A DNA stretch of 64,000 nucleotides, taken from NCBI RefSeq assembly GCF_002160755.1, contig NZ_NFLE01000011.1, forward strand, positions 47,652 through 111,651, written 5' to 3'. The stretch comes from Lachnoclostridium sp. An14 (GTDB taxonomy: Bacteria; Bacillota; Clostridia; Lachnospirales; Lachnospiraceae). Position 1 is the stretch's first letter; every line of letters starts with the position of its first letter. Of this stretch, positions 39,319-48,311 are shown piece after piece. A program made the translations under genes and the position numbers. The notes below the pieces were generated by a model. That model saw only the letters and a list, made by a program, of their open reading frames with translations, made no database searches and was not told where the DNA came from.

Positions 39319-40182
39319 TCAGTCGCTCTTACGGTTCACAATGTCTTTCGCCGCCTGCTTGGTGGCCCCGGCGTTTTCCTCTCGGAAGTTTTTCCCGGCA
39401 AAGAGGATCGGGGCGCACCGTTCCAGGATACGGTCATAGATACGGGCGTGGGCCAGGTCGGGCGGGTTCTTGAGTTCGGCCAGTTTCAGGTTGGTGGTGA
39501 TTATCATGGGCCTGCGGCTGCGGTAGCGGCTGTCAATGACGAAAAACATCTGCTCCATCGCATACTCGGTACTGCGCTCCACACCCAAATCGTCAATGAT
39601 GAGCAGGTCGTACTCGTCAAAGCTGGCGATAAAGTCGGCCCTGTCCTCGGAGAACATCCCCGTCAGGCGGTTCAGGATGGTGGGAAAGTTCGTCATCAGC
39701 ACCGGCACATCCCGGTCAAGCAGGGCGTTGGCGATACAACCGGCGAAAAAGGACTTGCCGGTTCCCACATCCCCAAACAGCAGCAGGCCGGTGTTGTTCT
39801 TGTAAGCCTCCTTCCAGTTCTCCACATAGGCGCGGGCCTTGTCCATCAGAGGATTTTGGCCGTTGTCGTTGGCAAAGGTGTAGTCGTACAGATAGCGGTC
39901 TTGCAGGCCCTGGGCCTTCCGGCGCTTGATGCGCTCCATGCGGCGCTGCCGTTCCTCGGCGGCCTTGCGCTGTTCCTCGGCCTCCCGCTGGCACTGGCAG
40001 ATACAGCGAGGCATGAAGCAGCCCGGTTTCCCAAAGCATGGCACAACGGTCTGCCTCTGGCCGCCGCACTTTTTACAGTGAATGAGGCCGTCTGCCGGGT
40101 CTATGTACTCGTCCCCGGCCAGCTCCACACCGGCGGCTGCCTTGTCGATCAGCGCCCGGATTTCTGCGGTAATCTCCATCAT
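39319..40182 (-). CDS. DnaC/IstB-like ATPase (helicase loader)
   Basis: 287 residues. An N-terminal zinc finger (CKKCGGQRQTVVPCFGKPGC and CICQCQ, about 35-65) and an AAA+ domain with Walker A GDVGTGKSF and Walker B LLIIDDLGVE. It should load the replicative helicase at the replication origin of the element together with the initiator-like gene whose end it overlaps by 4 bases (ATGA). Plasmid-like replication of the excised circle or of the transferred strand is likely. Confidence 0.88.
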   Translation of the reverse strand: MMEITAEIRALIDKAAAGVELAGDEYIDPADGLIHCKKCGGQRQTVVPCFGKPGCFMPRCICQCQREAEEQRKAAEERQRRMERIKRRKAQGLQDRYLYDYTFANDNGQNPLMDKARAYVENWKEAYKNNTGLLLFGDVGTGKSFFAGCIANALLDRDVPVLMTNFPTILNRLTGMFSEDRADFIASFDEYDLLIIDDLGVERSTEYAMEQMFFVIDSRYRSRRPMIITTNLKLAELKNPPDLAHARIYDRILERCAPILFAGKNFREENAGATKQAAKDIVNRKSD

Positions 40183-40928
40183 ACGGTTTCATCCTCCTTT
40201 ACGCTGTAATCCCGGTTGCGGGTGGGCGGGGCTGCTTTCTTCGCGTCCTCACCGGCCCAGCGCCGGATGGTGGCGGCGTGGCTCTGATACCGCTTGCCGG
40301 TAGAGGCCATGTACTCGGACAGCTTTTCGATGTATTGGCCCCATACGGTGGGAAAGCTGGCCTGCAAGTCTGCCAGTTCCTCGTCCGTCAGGAAAACATT
40401 CTGGTAACGGCCATAGGCGCGGGCGGTGCGCCCCGGTTCGGGGCGTCCCTTCTCTATCTCTCTCTTTATCTCTATCTCTTTCTCTAACTCTATCTCTATC
40501 TCTGGTGGACGAATGTCGGACAAATGTCCGCCGTTTGTCCGGGGCGCGGAAAGAGCCTTGTTTTGGAGCCTCGCCGCCCGCTTTCGCTCGGCCTCGGTGG
40601 AGGACTGGCCGATCAGCAGTTCGATATTGCTCATGTAGAAGGTGCCGCTGTCCAGCACTTCCACAAGGCCCAGCTTCAGGAAGATTTGCAAGGCCCTCTC
40701 CACAGTACCGATCTGCTGGCGGGTGATGGTGGCGATCATCTGCGCCGTGTAGGGGATATTCTCGTCAAGCTGGAGCCGCCCGCCGTGTTTCAGGGATTTC
40801 AGATACAGCTTGAGCAGGATGTTGGAGTACAGAACACCGTCCTGCATACTTTCCAGCAACACGATGGAGTCATCGTCAAAATAGTTCTCTTTGAGTTTCA
40901 GGTAGTAATATTTTCGATTGTCTGACAT
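40179..40928 (-). CDS. Replication initiator-like protein (phage replisome organizer N-terminal domain)
   Basis: 249 residues from MSDNRKYYYLKLKENYFDDD. The winged-helix N-terminal domain (about 1-115) is typical of phage and element replisome organizers. The linker EIEIELEKEIEIKREIEKG is encoded by a hexamer-like TCTCTA repeat. The C-terminal part resembles a DnaD-like end. ATG 40928 has AAGGAGGA upstream. It forms an operon with the helicase loader. Confidence 0.85.
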   Translation of the reverse strand: MSDNRKYYYLKLKENYFDDDSIVLLESMQDGVLYSNILLKLYLKSLKHGGRLQLDENIPYTAQMIATITRQQIGTVERALQIFLKLGLVEVLDSGTFYMSNIELLIGQSSTEAERKRAARLQNKALSAPRTNGGHLSDIRPPEIEIELEKEIEIKREIEKGRPEPGRTARAYGRYQNVFLTDEELADLQASFPTVWGQYIEKLSEYMASTGKRYQSHAATIRRWAGEDAKKAAPPTRNRDYSVKEDETV

Positions 40929-41041
40929 GGGTTCCTCCTTGGGGTTCGTTTTGGGCTTCTGTACGCATTTAGAGGGCTGTTTTGGGGGCCAAAGGATAAA
41001 TCTATCAGGCCCCCGCCGACACCCTCGAAAAAGTCCTTGAT

Positions 41042-41440
41042 TTACAAGGGGTTTTCGGCCCCTAAAGCGTGACACTTAGCCCTCTGTTTGCGCTTGCGCT
41101 GGGCGGCCTTGATACGCTTCATGCGTCCGGCACATTCCGGGCAGTATTTGGCCCGGTTGGAGCCGGGGGTGAACAGCGCCCCGCAGACGGCGCACCGCTT
41201 GGCGTCCAGGCGGTGGAACAGGGCCGTTTCCAGTTCCCTGTCCAGCGGCAGCACCGCCGCCCGGAACCACCGGCACAGTAGGGAGTAGGAAATGGACTGG
41301 ACGCAGACACATTCCTCCCCATCGTCCAGCGCGATACAGTTGCCGCCGTCATAGTTGCAGCACTCATGTACCAGCCGCCGCGCTCTGCGGTACTGGCGGT
41401 AGTCCATGACGGGGATGGGTTCAGGCTTGCTTTTCTTCAT
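41042..41440 (-). CDS. Cys-rich VLP-domain protein
   Basis: 132 residues from MKKSKPEPIPVMDYRQYRRA. Cysteines occur in HECCNYDGGNCIALDDGEEC and CVCVQSISYSLLC, then RCAVCGALFTPGSNRAKYC and CAG, followed by a basic tail. The phrase AAVLPLD gives the family its name. Two zinc sites are likely. The role is unknown. It overlaps the small Cys gene upstream and lies between the relaxase and replication genes. Confidence 0.75.
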   Translation of the reverse strand: MKKSKPEPIPVMDYRQYRRARRLVHECCNYDGGNCIALDDGEECVCVQSISYSLLCRWFRAAVLPLDRELETALFHRLDAKRCAVCGALFTPGSNRAKYCPECAGRMKRIKAAQRKRKQRAKCHALGAENPL

Positions 41441-41597
41441 GCTGGCACTTCCTGCACCCGCCGCAGTTACCGCATCCCTGGCAGGCATGGGCCTCCGGCT
41501 CCGGGCCGGTGGGCGCGTCTGCCGGTTCCGGCTGCAAGAGGGCAAGGGGCAGGCGGATATTCAGGTGGACAGTGACGGGTAAAATAATCTGCTTCAT
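41421..41597 (-). CDS. Small Cys-cluster protein, unknown function
   Basis: 58 residues from MKQIILPVTVHLNIRLPLAL, ending in CQGCGNCGGCRKC and a charged tail. AAGGAG precedes the ATG. The end overlaps the next gene by 20 bases. The cysteine run suggests a metal site. No family recognised. Confidence 0.55.
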   Translation of the reverse strand: MKQIILPVTVHLNIRLPLALLQPEPADAPTGPEPEAHACQGCGNCGGCRKCQHEEKQA

Positions 41598-41695
41598 AAG
41601 GCAATCTCCTTCCATGAGTGAATGTTGACAATTCTGTGCAAAGGTGTGTCGTGAAACGCGACGCACCGCAAGGGGTCGGCAAAACGCCGTACCCT

Positions 41696-43132
41696 TTACC
41701 GCTCCGGCCCCCGGTCGCGGGGCTTGTCCCGTTCCTGCCGGGCCAGTTGGTCGGCAGCCTTGCGGAGCCGTTCCACGGCTTTCAGTTCCTCCCGCATGGC
41801 CTTCATGTCGATGCTGTCCACCTGCTTCTGGGCGGTCAGCAGGTCGATCTCGCGCCGCCATTCCTTCGGAGAAAGTTCCTCGCCGCTGGCTTTCAGTTCT
41901 TTCAGATACCGGGCCGCCGCGTCATAGAGGATCAGTTCCCGGCTGTGGCGCTGCTCGAATAGTTCCCGCTTCTCCGGCTTTACCCTGGCAAGCTGCTTGT
42001 GGACAGTCTTATACTCGTTGTACTGCGCCCACATCTCCCCGCGCTCGGTGAGGACAGCGATCCGGCGCTCAGCCTTGACGATCTCTCGCCGCAGGTCATA
42101 GTAACGGGTGTTCATATCTGCGATTTTTTCATGGAGCTGCTGCATGGATTGGATGCCGTTTGCCTGCAAAAAGCTGAACAGGGCGGCGCTCTCCTGTAAA
42201 GCCCGGATTTTGCCGGTGCGGGTGTCGGGCCGCTTGAGCTGCTGCTGGGCCTCCCACAAGTCAATCATGCTGGGCTGCTGGCCCTCCGGCTTCTCTGCCT
42301 CGGCCTTAGACCAGTTGTAGAGGCGGGTAATGCGGGCCTTGATTTCTTTCAGCAGCTTATTGTCGGCGGCGATCTGCCGGTTGACTTCCCCCTTGTCGGT
42401 GCGGATGCCGCGCTTCTCCATCTGGCTGGCCGCTGGCCCCAGGTGGACAGAGGGGATTTTATCAATGCCCTGGCGCTTGTAGCTGCGGTGGTCTACCAGG
42501 GCAGGCTGACCGGCGGCCTCCAATGCCCGGTTGGTATAGGCCGCCCATGCCGCCCGCCAAATCTCCACATTCCCTTTGTCGTTCCAGTCTGTGGTGTCCT
42601 CCCGGTGGTTTTTCCAGCCGCCTCTCCCGTCCGGGATGCGCTGGCCGTTCTCGTCCAGGTCGTATGCCTTGCGGCACTTTGCGCCCCATGCGCCGTTTTC
42701 TTTCAGGGGCCGGACGGTCAGCATGATATGAACATGGGGGTTGCCGGTTCCCTTGTCATGGATGGCAAAGTCGGCGCACATCCCCTTGTCCACAAAGTTG
42801 TCCTTCACATAGGCCCGGACAAGGGCAAGCTGCTGTTCCCTGGACAGTTCGCGGGGCAAAGCCGCTTCAATCTCGCGGGCAAGCTGGCTGTCCCTGGCTT
42901 TCTCGATCTGCTCCACACTGTTCCAGAGGGTAGAGCGGTCTGCAAACTCTGGCGGGGCGTGGGCGGGCAGCATGATTTCCGCATGGACAACGCCGCCTTT
43001 CCTTGTGTAATCATGGGTCAGGCCGTCCCATTCATTCGTCAGCTTGGTTCCGCTTCGGTAGGCGGCTGCGGCAACAGCGGAACGGCCCTCGCTGCGCTTG
43101 ATGATACTGACGGGGATATGGCAAAAATCTAT
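41696..43132 (-). CDS. mobA: MobA/MobL-type (MOBQ) relaxase of E5
   Basis: 478 residues counted from the ATA at 43132. The MobA/MobL core is clear: SEGRSAVAAAAYRSGTKLTN, then DYTRKGGVVHAEIMLP, and HIMLTVRPL with the His of the metal site preceded by GNPH. The C-terminal half is helical. There is no ATG in the right place: GGAGG is followed 7 bases later by ATA, and an in-frame GTG (43141) abuts the ribosome site. The E4 homologue shows the same. oriT lies 154 bases upstream. Confidence 0.88.
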   Translation of the reverse strand: MDFCHIPVSIIKRSEGRSAVAAAAYRSGTKLTNEWDGLTHDYTRKGGVVHAEIMLPAHAPPEFADRSTLWNSVEQIEKARDSQLAREIEAALPRELSREQQLALVRAYVKDNFVDKGMCADFAIHDKGTGNPHVHIMLTVRPLKENGAWGAKCRKAYDLDENGQRIPDGRGGWKNHREDTTDWNDKGNVEIWRAAWAAYTNRALEAAGQPALVDHRSYKRQGIDKIPSVHLGPAASQMEKRGIRTDKGEVNRQIAADNKLLKEIKARITRLYNWSKAEAEKPEGQQPSMIDLWEAQQQLKRPDTRTGKIRALQESAALFSFLQANGIQSMQQLHEKIADMNTRYYDLRREIVKAERRIAVLTERGEMWAQYNEYKTVHKQLARVKPEKRELFEQRHSRELILYDAAARYLKELKASGEELSPKEWRREIDLLTAQKQVDSIDMKAMREELKAVERLRKAADQLARQERDKPRDRGPER

Positions 43133-43285
43133 GGGTGGCACCTCCTTTCGGCGGGGATATTTCAGGCTCCGTGGAGCCGAACAGACGCGAAGCGGATGTT
43201 TGGCTGCGCGGGGCGCACAAGGGGTTTGGGGAGTGTAGCTCCCCATCGCGGACGAAGTACGCAACAGCCCCCGGCAGGGCGCACG

Positions 43286-43314
43286 ACACCGGCAACGGTG
43301 TATAAGTGCGCCCT
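43286..43314 (+). other. oriT: oriT of E5 (MOBQ type), interrupted by the RIT element
   Basis: Hairpin ACACCG-GCAA-CGGTGT followed at once by ATAAGTGCGCCCT. The latter agrees with the nick region of pSK41/pGO1-type and related MOBQ origins as I recall them. It lies in front of the divergent relaxase gene. Downstream of GCGCCCT the sequence changes to RIT-linked bases; the original continuation is likely the sequence at 63860-63888. Confidence 0.75.
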
Positions 43315-43474
43315 ATCCAAGAACTCGGATAGGGCGCATTATCCGAGATATTCAACTATTCGAGGAAATTTTCAAATAGTGGCCATATAATAAGGATTTC
43401 AAAGAAATTTCCTCGGATAATCTTTCTCTACATGATACAGTTAAAGCCACCAAAGAAAATAGGAGGCTTTAACC

Positions 43475-44446
43475 ATGATGCAAAAAACAAATGAAAACAA
43501 ACCAATACCTTGTATGTATCAGGAACTGAATCCAGAGATGGAGGATTTCCTTGCGGCGTATCTTGAAGATGGGCGGCGTAGAGGTTTGCAGGAAAGCACT
43601 ATCCATCTCCATGACAAGATTGGCCATTACTTTTTATCTGCTGTAACTGAATCAGGCTGTTTGAAGCCACAGGAAATGAATGCCCAAAGTATAGGGGCTG
43701 CCTGCCTGAAAATCAGCAGCAGGTGGTATCTCTCCCATATCCGGACTTTCCTCCGGTATGCTTATCATTCCGGATATATTGGCAGAGATTACAGCAATGT
43801 AGTCCCTCTATTTAAAAGGCCGCAGCCGTACCCCTCTGTTTACACGGCAGAGGAAATCCTGAAGATTGAAAACGGTGTTGATCAGAATTCTTCGCATGGG
43901 AAGCGTGACTACGCTGCCTTGCTCCTTGCGACACGCCTTGGAATCAGGAGCGGCGATATTTCCTCCATGACGTTTGAGGAACTGGACTTTACAGGGAATT
44001 TAATCCGGCTTACACAGCACAAAACCGGTATTGCCATTGAACTTCCCATGGTTTCAGATGTAAAAGACGCTTTGAAGAGATATTTACAGGAAGAACGTAT
44101 CCGCTGTGACAGCCCATATGTGTTTCTGCGCACTGTCCCGCCTTACAACCACATCTCTGTTCAGGCAATCACTAAGATTGTAAGAACTGCCATTGCGGCA
44201 GCCGGGATTGACCCTGACGGGCGAAAACAGGGACCTCATGCTTTCCGCTCATCCCTTGCAAGCTCTATGGTCAATGACAGCATCCCTTATGAAGTAGTAA
44301 GGAAAACTCTTGGGCATACAGATCAGAACGCCATCCGTTCCTATGCCAGGCTGGATTTAGAACAGCTTCGGGGATATGCCATCCCGGTCATGGAGGCAAC
44401 GGGCACATTCGCTGCTTTCCTTGAGGGGAGGTATTCCCTGTCATGA
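43475..44446 (+). CDS. Tyrosine recombinase, first of the RIT trio
   Basis: 323 residues. The N-terminal SAM-like DNA-binding part (about 25-115) and the catalytic domain with Arg in LLLATRLGIRSGDISS, HAFR (the His-x-x-Arg pair), LGHTDQNAIRSYAR with the expected nucleophile Tyr. The ATG has AGGAGG upstream. Its stop overlaps the next start (ATGA), so the three proteins are made together. Confidence 0.9.
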   Translation: MMQKTNENKPIPCMYQELNPEMEDFLAAYLEDGRRRGLQESTIHLHDKIGHYFLSAVTESGCLKPQEMNAQSIGAACLKISSRWYLSHIRTFLRYAYHSGYIGRDYSNVVPLFKRPQPYPSVYTAEEILKIENGVDQNSSHGKRDYAALLLATRLGIRSGDISSMTFEELDFTGNLIRLTQHKTGIAIELPMVSDVKDALKRYLQEERIRCDSPYVFLRTVPPYNHISVQAITKIVRTAIAAAGIDPDGRKQGPHAFRSSLASSMVNDSIPYEVVRKTLGHTDQNAIRSYARLDLEQLRGYAIPVMEATGTFAAFLEGRYSLS

Positions 44447-45429
44447 AGGAATTTCAGTCTGTTTTCAAAAACGAGTTGGAGGAATACCTGAAAATCAGCC
44501 AGGGTACTGTCAATAGGGATACTTTGCGGAATACGCGCAGAGTATTGCTTTCTTTTGATTCATCACTGGCAGAAGAAAACGCAAACGTGATTTCAGAATC
44601 GGCAGTTAATCGCTGGATCAGGAAAATCCGCCAGATAAACGCTGCTAAGACAGTCAGTGACAAGGTAAGCTATCTCCGTAAATTTCTGCGGTATCTCCAG
44701 TATAAGGGTTACTGTGTTTTTATGCCGGACTGCCCCAAAACAGCAGACAGCTATATCCCATATATCTTTTCAGACGAGGAGATACAGACTCTTCTGGCCA
44801 GCGCCGACAGTTGGGCCAACAGGCATACTGACCCGAAAACCCGCCAGACAGACATTGAGTTTTGCATGCTGCTGAGGATGCTCCTTGGGTGCGGGTTCCG
44901 GCTGGGCGAGCCCCTCGCCGCCAAAGTAAAAGATATAGATTTTCCCAATGGAACCATCCTGATCCGCCATGCTAAAAATCACAAACAGCGTATCGTCCCA
45001 ATGGATGTGACCCTGACGCAGATGCTGGAAAGATACTGCATCGCTATGGGTATTAAAACAGAGCCGGAAAGCTACCTGTTTCCGTCATCCAAAAACGAAG
45101 GGGCTGCCGTCAGCAAAGGGACCTTTGATCTACGCTTCCGGAACCTTTTGATGGAAACCGGCCTGTATGTGCCTGGGAAGGCCCATTCAAGGGGGCAGTG
45201 CCTTCATTGTTTCCGCCATTATTTTGCCATCCATTCTTTTGCTCAGGCAGAAAAGAATGGACGCCCTGTAGATGACTCTGTACCCTTCCTGTCGGTCTAT
45301 CTCGGCCACCATGACATGGATGAGACAGAAAAATACCTGAAATTCAGCGGCGACATGTTTCCGGAATATATAGAGCTGTTTGAAGATTTTGCTTCCGGCG
45401 TATTTACGGAGGTGGCATATGAGAAATAA
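44443..45429 (+). CDS. Tyrosine recombinase, second of the RIT trio
   Basis: 328 residues. Catalytic residues appear in MLLGCGFRLGEPLAAKVKDI (Arg), HCFRHYFAIHSF (HxxR), YLGHHDMDETEKYLKF (His and Tyr). It starts within the stop codon of the first gene and ends 11 bases into the third. All catalytic positions are kept, so it is presumably active. Confidence 0.9.
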   Translation: MKEFQSVFKNELEEYLKISQGTVNRDTLRNTRRVLLSFDSSLAEENANVISESAVNRWIRKIRQINAAKTVSDKVSYLRKFLRYLQYKGYCVFMPDCPKTADSYIPYIFSDEEIQTLLASADSWANRHTDPKTRQTDIEFCMLLRMLLGCGFRLGEPLAAKVKDIDFPNGTILIRHAKNHKQRIVPMDVTLTQMLERYCIAMGIKTEPESYLFPSSKNEGAAVSKGTFDLRFRNLLMETGLYVPGKAHSRGQCLHCFRHYFAIHSFAQAEKNGRPVDDSVPFLSVYLGHHDMDETEKYLKFSGDMFPEYIELFEDFASGVFTEVAYEK

Positions 45430-46447
45430 AAAACTACCCGAATTCACGCTCCTTCTGGAACAGTTTTTCATTGAATATATGCCGCTCTCATCAGGGCTAT
45501 CCCATAACACTGTCAGATCATACAAGCATTCTTTCCGGCTCCTGTTTCGGTACATCCATCAGGTTAAAAAGAAGGAGACCGGGGAGATACTGTTCCGGGA
45601 TCTGGATTATGAAACGGTTGATGGATTCTTAAGGTGGATTGAAGTAGAACGGGGATGCTCGGTATCCACAAGGAACCTCCGGCTTTCAGCGCTTGCTTCT
45701 TTTGCCGCTTATGCACAAAACAGGAACTTTGAAGTGGCAACTGTGTTTGCCAATGCGGTCAGGATGGTGCCCGTAAAAAAGAAAGCCATTCAGCCGAGGA
45801 CTACCTTTACCCTTGATGAGGTATCAGCCCTGCTCCGGCTTCCTGACCCTGAAAAACGCTTGGGATTCCGTGATCAGGTTCTTTTAAACCTGATGTATGC
45901 CAGTGGGGCAAGGGCGCAGGAAATCTGCGATCTCAAGGTCAGAGACTTCTTCAAAGAAAAGAATCTATATAAAATGACGATTACTGGCAAAGGGAATAAA
46001 ACCCGCAGGCTTGTGATTGCAAGTCCCTGTGGAATCCTCCTGGAACGGTATCTGGAAGACACAGGACGTGCCGGACAGGCAGACGCCTATATCTTTTCCA
46101 GCCAGACCCATCCGCAGATGACGATTTCCTGCATTGAAGAGATTTATAAAAAATATGTTGCCATTGCGAGGGCTGCGAATCCGGGAATGTTTTTGGAGAA
46201 ACGCTATACCCCACATACCATGCGTCATACAACCGCCACACATATGTTAGAGGCCGGGATTCCGATGATGGCGATCAAGAACTTCCTCGGGCATTCCTCA
46301 ATCTCCACAACAGAACGGTACGCTGAACTTTCACAGGGGACTGTGAACAGACATATCCGAGATTGGAACGAGAAATGGTTCTCCCACCAGAAGGAAAGTT
46401 CCGTAAAACGAGAAAAAGAGAATCCGTTGCCGGATTTTCTAAAATAG
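45419..46447 (+). CDS. Tyrosine recombinase, third of the RIT trio
   Basis: 342 residues from MRNKKLPEFTLLLEQFFIEY, with GGAGG upstream. Catalytic residues: Arg in LMYASGARAQEICDLKV, HTMRHTTATHM, LGHSSISTTERYAEL (Tyr). It is closest of the three to XerC/D type proteins. The last codons are found again, inverted, at the end of the window (63979-64000), as part of a second RIT copy. Confidence 0.9.
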   Translation: MRNKKLPEFTLLLEQFFIEYMPLSSGLSHNTVRSYKHSFRLLFRYIHQVKKKETGEILFRDLDYETVDGFLRWIEVERGCSVSTRNLRLSALASFAAYAQNRNFEVATVFANAVRMVPVKKKAIQPRTTFTLDEVSALLRLPDPEKRLGFRDQVLLNLMYASGARAQEICDLKVRDFFKEKNLYKMTITGKGNKTRRLVIASPCGILLERYLEDTGRAGQADAYIFSSQTHPQMTISCIEEIYKKYVAIARAANPGMFLEKRYTPHTMRHTTATHMLEAGIPMMAIKNFLGHSSISTTERYAELSQGTVNRHIRDWNEKWFSHQKESSVKREKENPLPDFLK

Positions 46448-46560
46448 CTGTTACATTATCCGAGGAAATTTCTTTGAAAGCCTTTTATATGGGCTCTATT
46501 CGAAAATTTCCCCGGATAATTGAAAATCTCGGATAATGCGCCCTATCCAAGAACTCGGAT

Positions 46561-46588
46561 AGGGCGCACTTATACACCCTTACGGGTG
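46561..46588 (-). other. oriT: oriT of E4 (MOBQ type), next to the RIT element
   Basis: On the minus strand CACCC-GTAA-GGGTG is followed by TATAAGTGCGCCCT, the same arrangement as 43286-43314 but inverted. The divergent relaxase gene of E4 starts about 210 bases away. Confidence 0.75.
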
Positions 46589-46796
46589 CGTGCGCTCTGC
46601 CGAGGGCTTGTCGGCACAGAGAGAAAGCCGCTTGCTTCCCTCTCTGACCGACATTGGCGGCTTTGCCGCAACAAGGGGCTGCACCCCTTGCGCCGCTTAC
46701 GCGGCTATCCCTGCACACCCACAAAAACAGTACACCCGCCGTTGGCGTCTGTACCATTTTTGCGGGTTTTATTATCCTATCCGGGAGGTGATACCC

Positions 46797-48296
46797 ATAG
46801 CCATCTACCATTGTAATATCAGCATTGTCAGCCGGGGCAAGGGCAAATCAGCCGTTGCCGCAGCCGCCTACCGAAGCGGCGAAAAGTTGACAAATGAGTG
46901 GGACGGAATGACCCACGACTACACCCGCAAAGGCGGTGTTGTCCATACGGAAATCCTACTGCCGCCCAATGCCCCGCCCTCTTTCTCTGACCGTTCAACC
47001 TTGTGGAACAGCGTGGAGCTTTACGAGAAAGCCGGGAACGCCCAGCTTGCCAGAGAGATTGACGCGGCGCTTCCCATAGAGTTATCCAGAGAGGAACAGA
47101 TCCGGCTTGTCCGGGAATACTGTTCCTCTCAATTTGTTTCCAGAGGAATGTGCGTTGATTACGCCATTCACGACACCGGCAAGGGCAATCCCCATTGTCA
47201 CATCATGCTTACCATGCGCCCCCTTGACGAGCGCGGCGCATGGGCGGCGAAGTCCAAAAAGGAATATGACCTTGATGAAAACGGCGAGCGTATTCGCTTG
47301 CCAAGCGGCAAATACAAGGCCCGCAAAGTTGACCTGACCGGCTGGAACGACAAGGGCAACGCGCTTTTATGGCGCAAGGCATGGGCGGATATTTCAAACG
47401 CCTACCTTGAACGCGCCGGAAGCCCGGAGCGCATCGACCACCGCAGCAACGCCGAGCGCGGCATTGACGAGCTGCCCACCGTCCACATGGGCGTGGCGGC
47501 CTGTCAAATGGAGAAGAAAGGCATAGCCACCGAGAAAGGCGAGCTGAACCGGAATATCCAAAAAGCAAACCGCCTTATCCGGGAAATCCGGGCGCAGATT
47601 GGAAAGCTCAAAGAATGGATTGGCGAACTGTTCAAGGCGCGGGAAACCGCCCCGGAGCAGCCCCCGCAATCCCCCGGCCTTGCAAATCTGCTGATGAAGT
47701 ATTTAAGCGTTCAGAGAGAAAAGAGCCGGAAGTATTCGCAGAGTTGGCAAAGGCAGCACACCGCCGACGAACTGAAAACCGTTGCAAAGGCGGTCAACTA
47801 TCTTTCCGAGCATGGCATTTCCACCCTTGACGAGCTGGACGCTGCCCTTTCCTCTGTCAGCGACCAAGCCGACGCTATCCGGGAGGGCATGAAAACCGCC
47901 GAGAAGCGCATGAAAGAATTGCAAAAGCTGATTGAATACGGGAAGAACTACACCGAGTACAAGCCCATTCACGACGAGCTGAAAAAGCTGAAAAATGGCT
48001 GGACGAGCAAGCGCGACAAGTACGAGGAAGCCCACCGCGCCGAGCTTACGCTATGGAACGCAGCGAGCCGCTATCTCCATGCAAATCTGCCGAAAGGGAC
48101 AAAGACCTTGCCTATCTCTGAATGGGAAAAAGAGTACGCCACTCTCAGCGGGCAGAGAACAGCGGAATATACCAAGCTGAAAGAAACCCGCGCCGAGGTT
48201 GCCGAGCTGCACAATATCCGCAAGTGTGTTGACATTGCGCTGAAAGCCGACCAGCCGGAGCAGACCCGCGCCAAGCGGCACGACTTAGAACGATGA
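46797..48296 (+). CDS. mobA: MobA/MobL-type (MOBQ) relaxase of E4
   Basis: 499 residues if started at ATA 46797 (then AIYHCNISIVSRGKGKSAVA). The family blocks AAAAYRSGEKLTNEWDG, DYTRKGGVVHTEILLPP, GNPHCHIMLTMRPL and DHRSNAERGIDELPTVHMG are intact; the rear half is coiled coil. GGGAGG is 7 bases before the ATA; the only in-frame alternative, GTG 46788, is fused to the ribosome site. This repeats the situation of the E5 relaxase. It lies just upstream of the primase-helicase gene. Confidence 0.88.
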   Translation: MAIYHCNISIVSRGKGKSAVAAAAYRSGEKLTNEWDGMTHDYTRKGGVVHTEILLPPNAPPSFSDRSTLWNSVELYEKAGNAQLAREIDAALPIELSREEQIRLVREYCSSQFVSRGMCVDYAIHDTGKGNPHCHIMLTMRPLDERGAWAAKSKKEYDLDENGERIRLPSGKYKARKVDLTGWNDKGNALLWRKAWADISNAYLERAGSPERIDHRSNAERGIDELPTVHMGVAACQMEKKGIATEKGELNRNIQKANRLIREIRAQIGKLKEWIGELFKARETAPEQPPQSPGLANLLMKYLSVQREKSRKYSQSWQRQHTADELKTVAKAVNYLSEHGISTLDELDAALSSVSDQADAIREGMKTAEKRMKELQKLIEYGKNYTEYKPIHDELKKLKNGWTSKRDKYEEAHRAELTLWNAASRYLHANLPKGTKTLPISEWEKEYATLSGQRTAEYTKLKETRAEVAELHNIRKCVDIALKADQPEQTRAKRHDLER

Positions 48297-48311
48297 AAGG
48301 AGTTGAGCTTT

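Larger units (their letters stand above)
43331..46544 (+). mobile_element. RIT (recombinase-in-trio) element, complete copy
   Basis: Three overlapping tyrosine recombinase genes are flanked by 83-84 base inverted ends (43338-43421 and 46455-46537), each beginning ATTATCCGAG and ending CTCGGATAAT. AGGGCGC/GCGCCCT stands at the outer edges. Both outer flanks carry the 16-base palindrome-like ATCCAAGAACTCGGAT and then a second GCGCCCT belonging to an oriT. The layout fits the RIT class. Confidence 0.85.

Noticed and set aside
40440..40505. Tandem units that could suggest a CRISPR or minisatellite array
   Set aside because: The unit is about 6 bases without spacers and lies in the coding frame of the replication initiator. 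No CRISPR array or cas gene was seen in the window.
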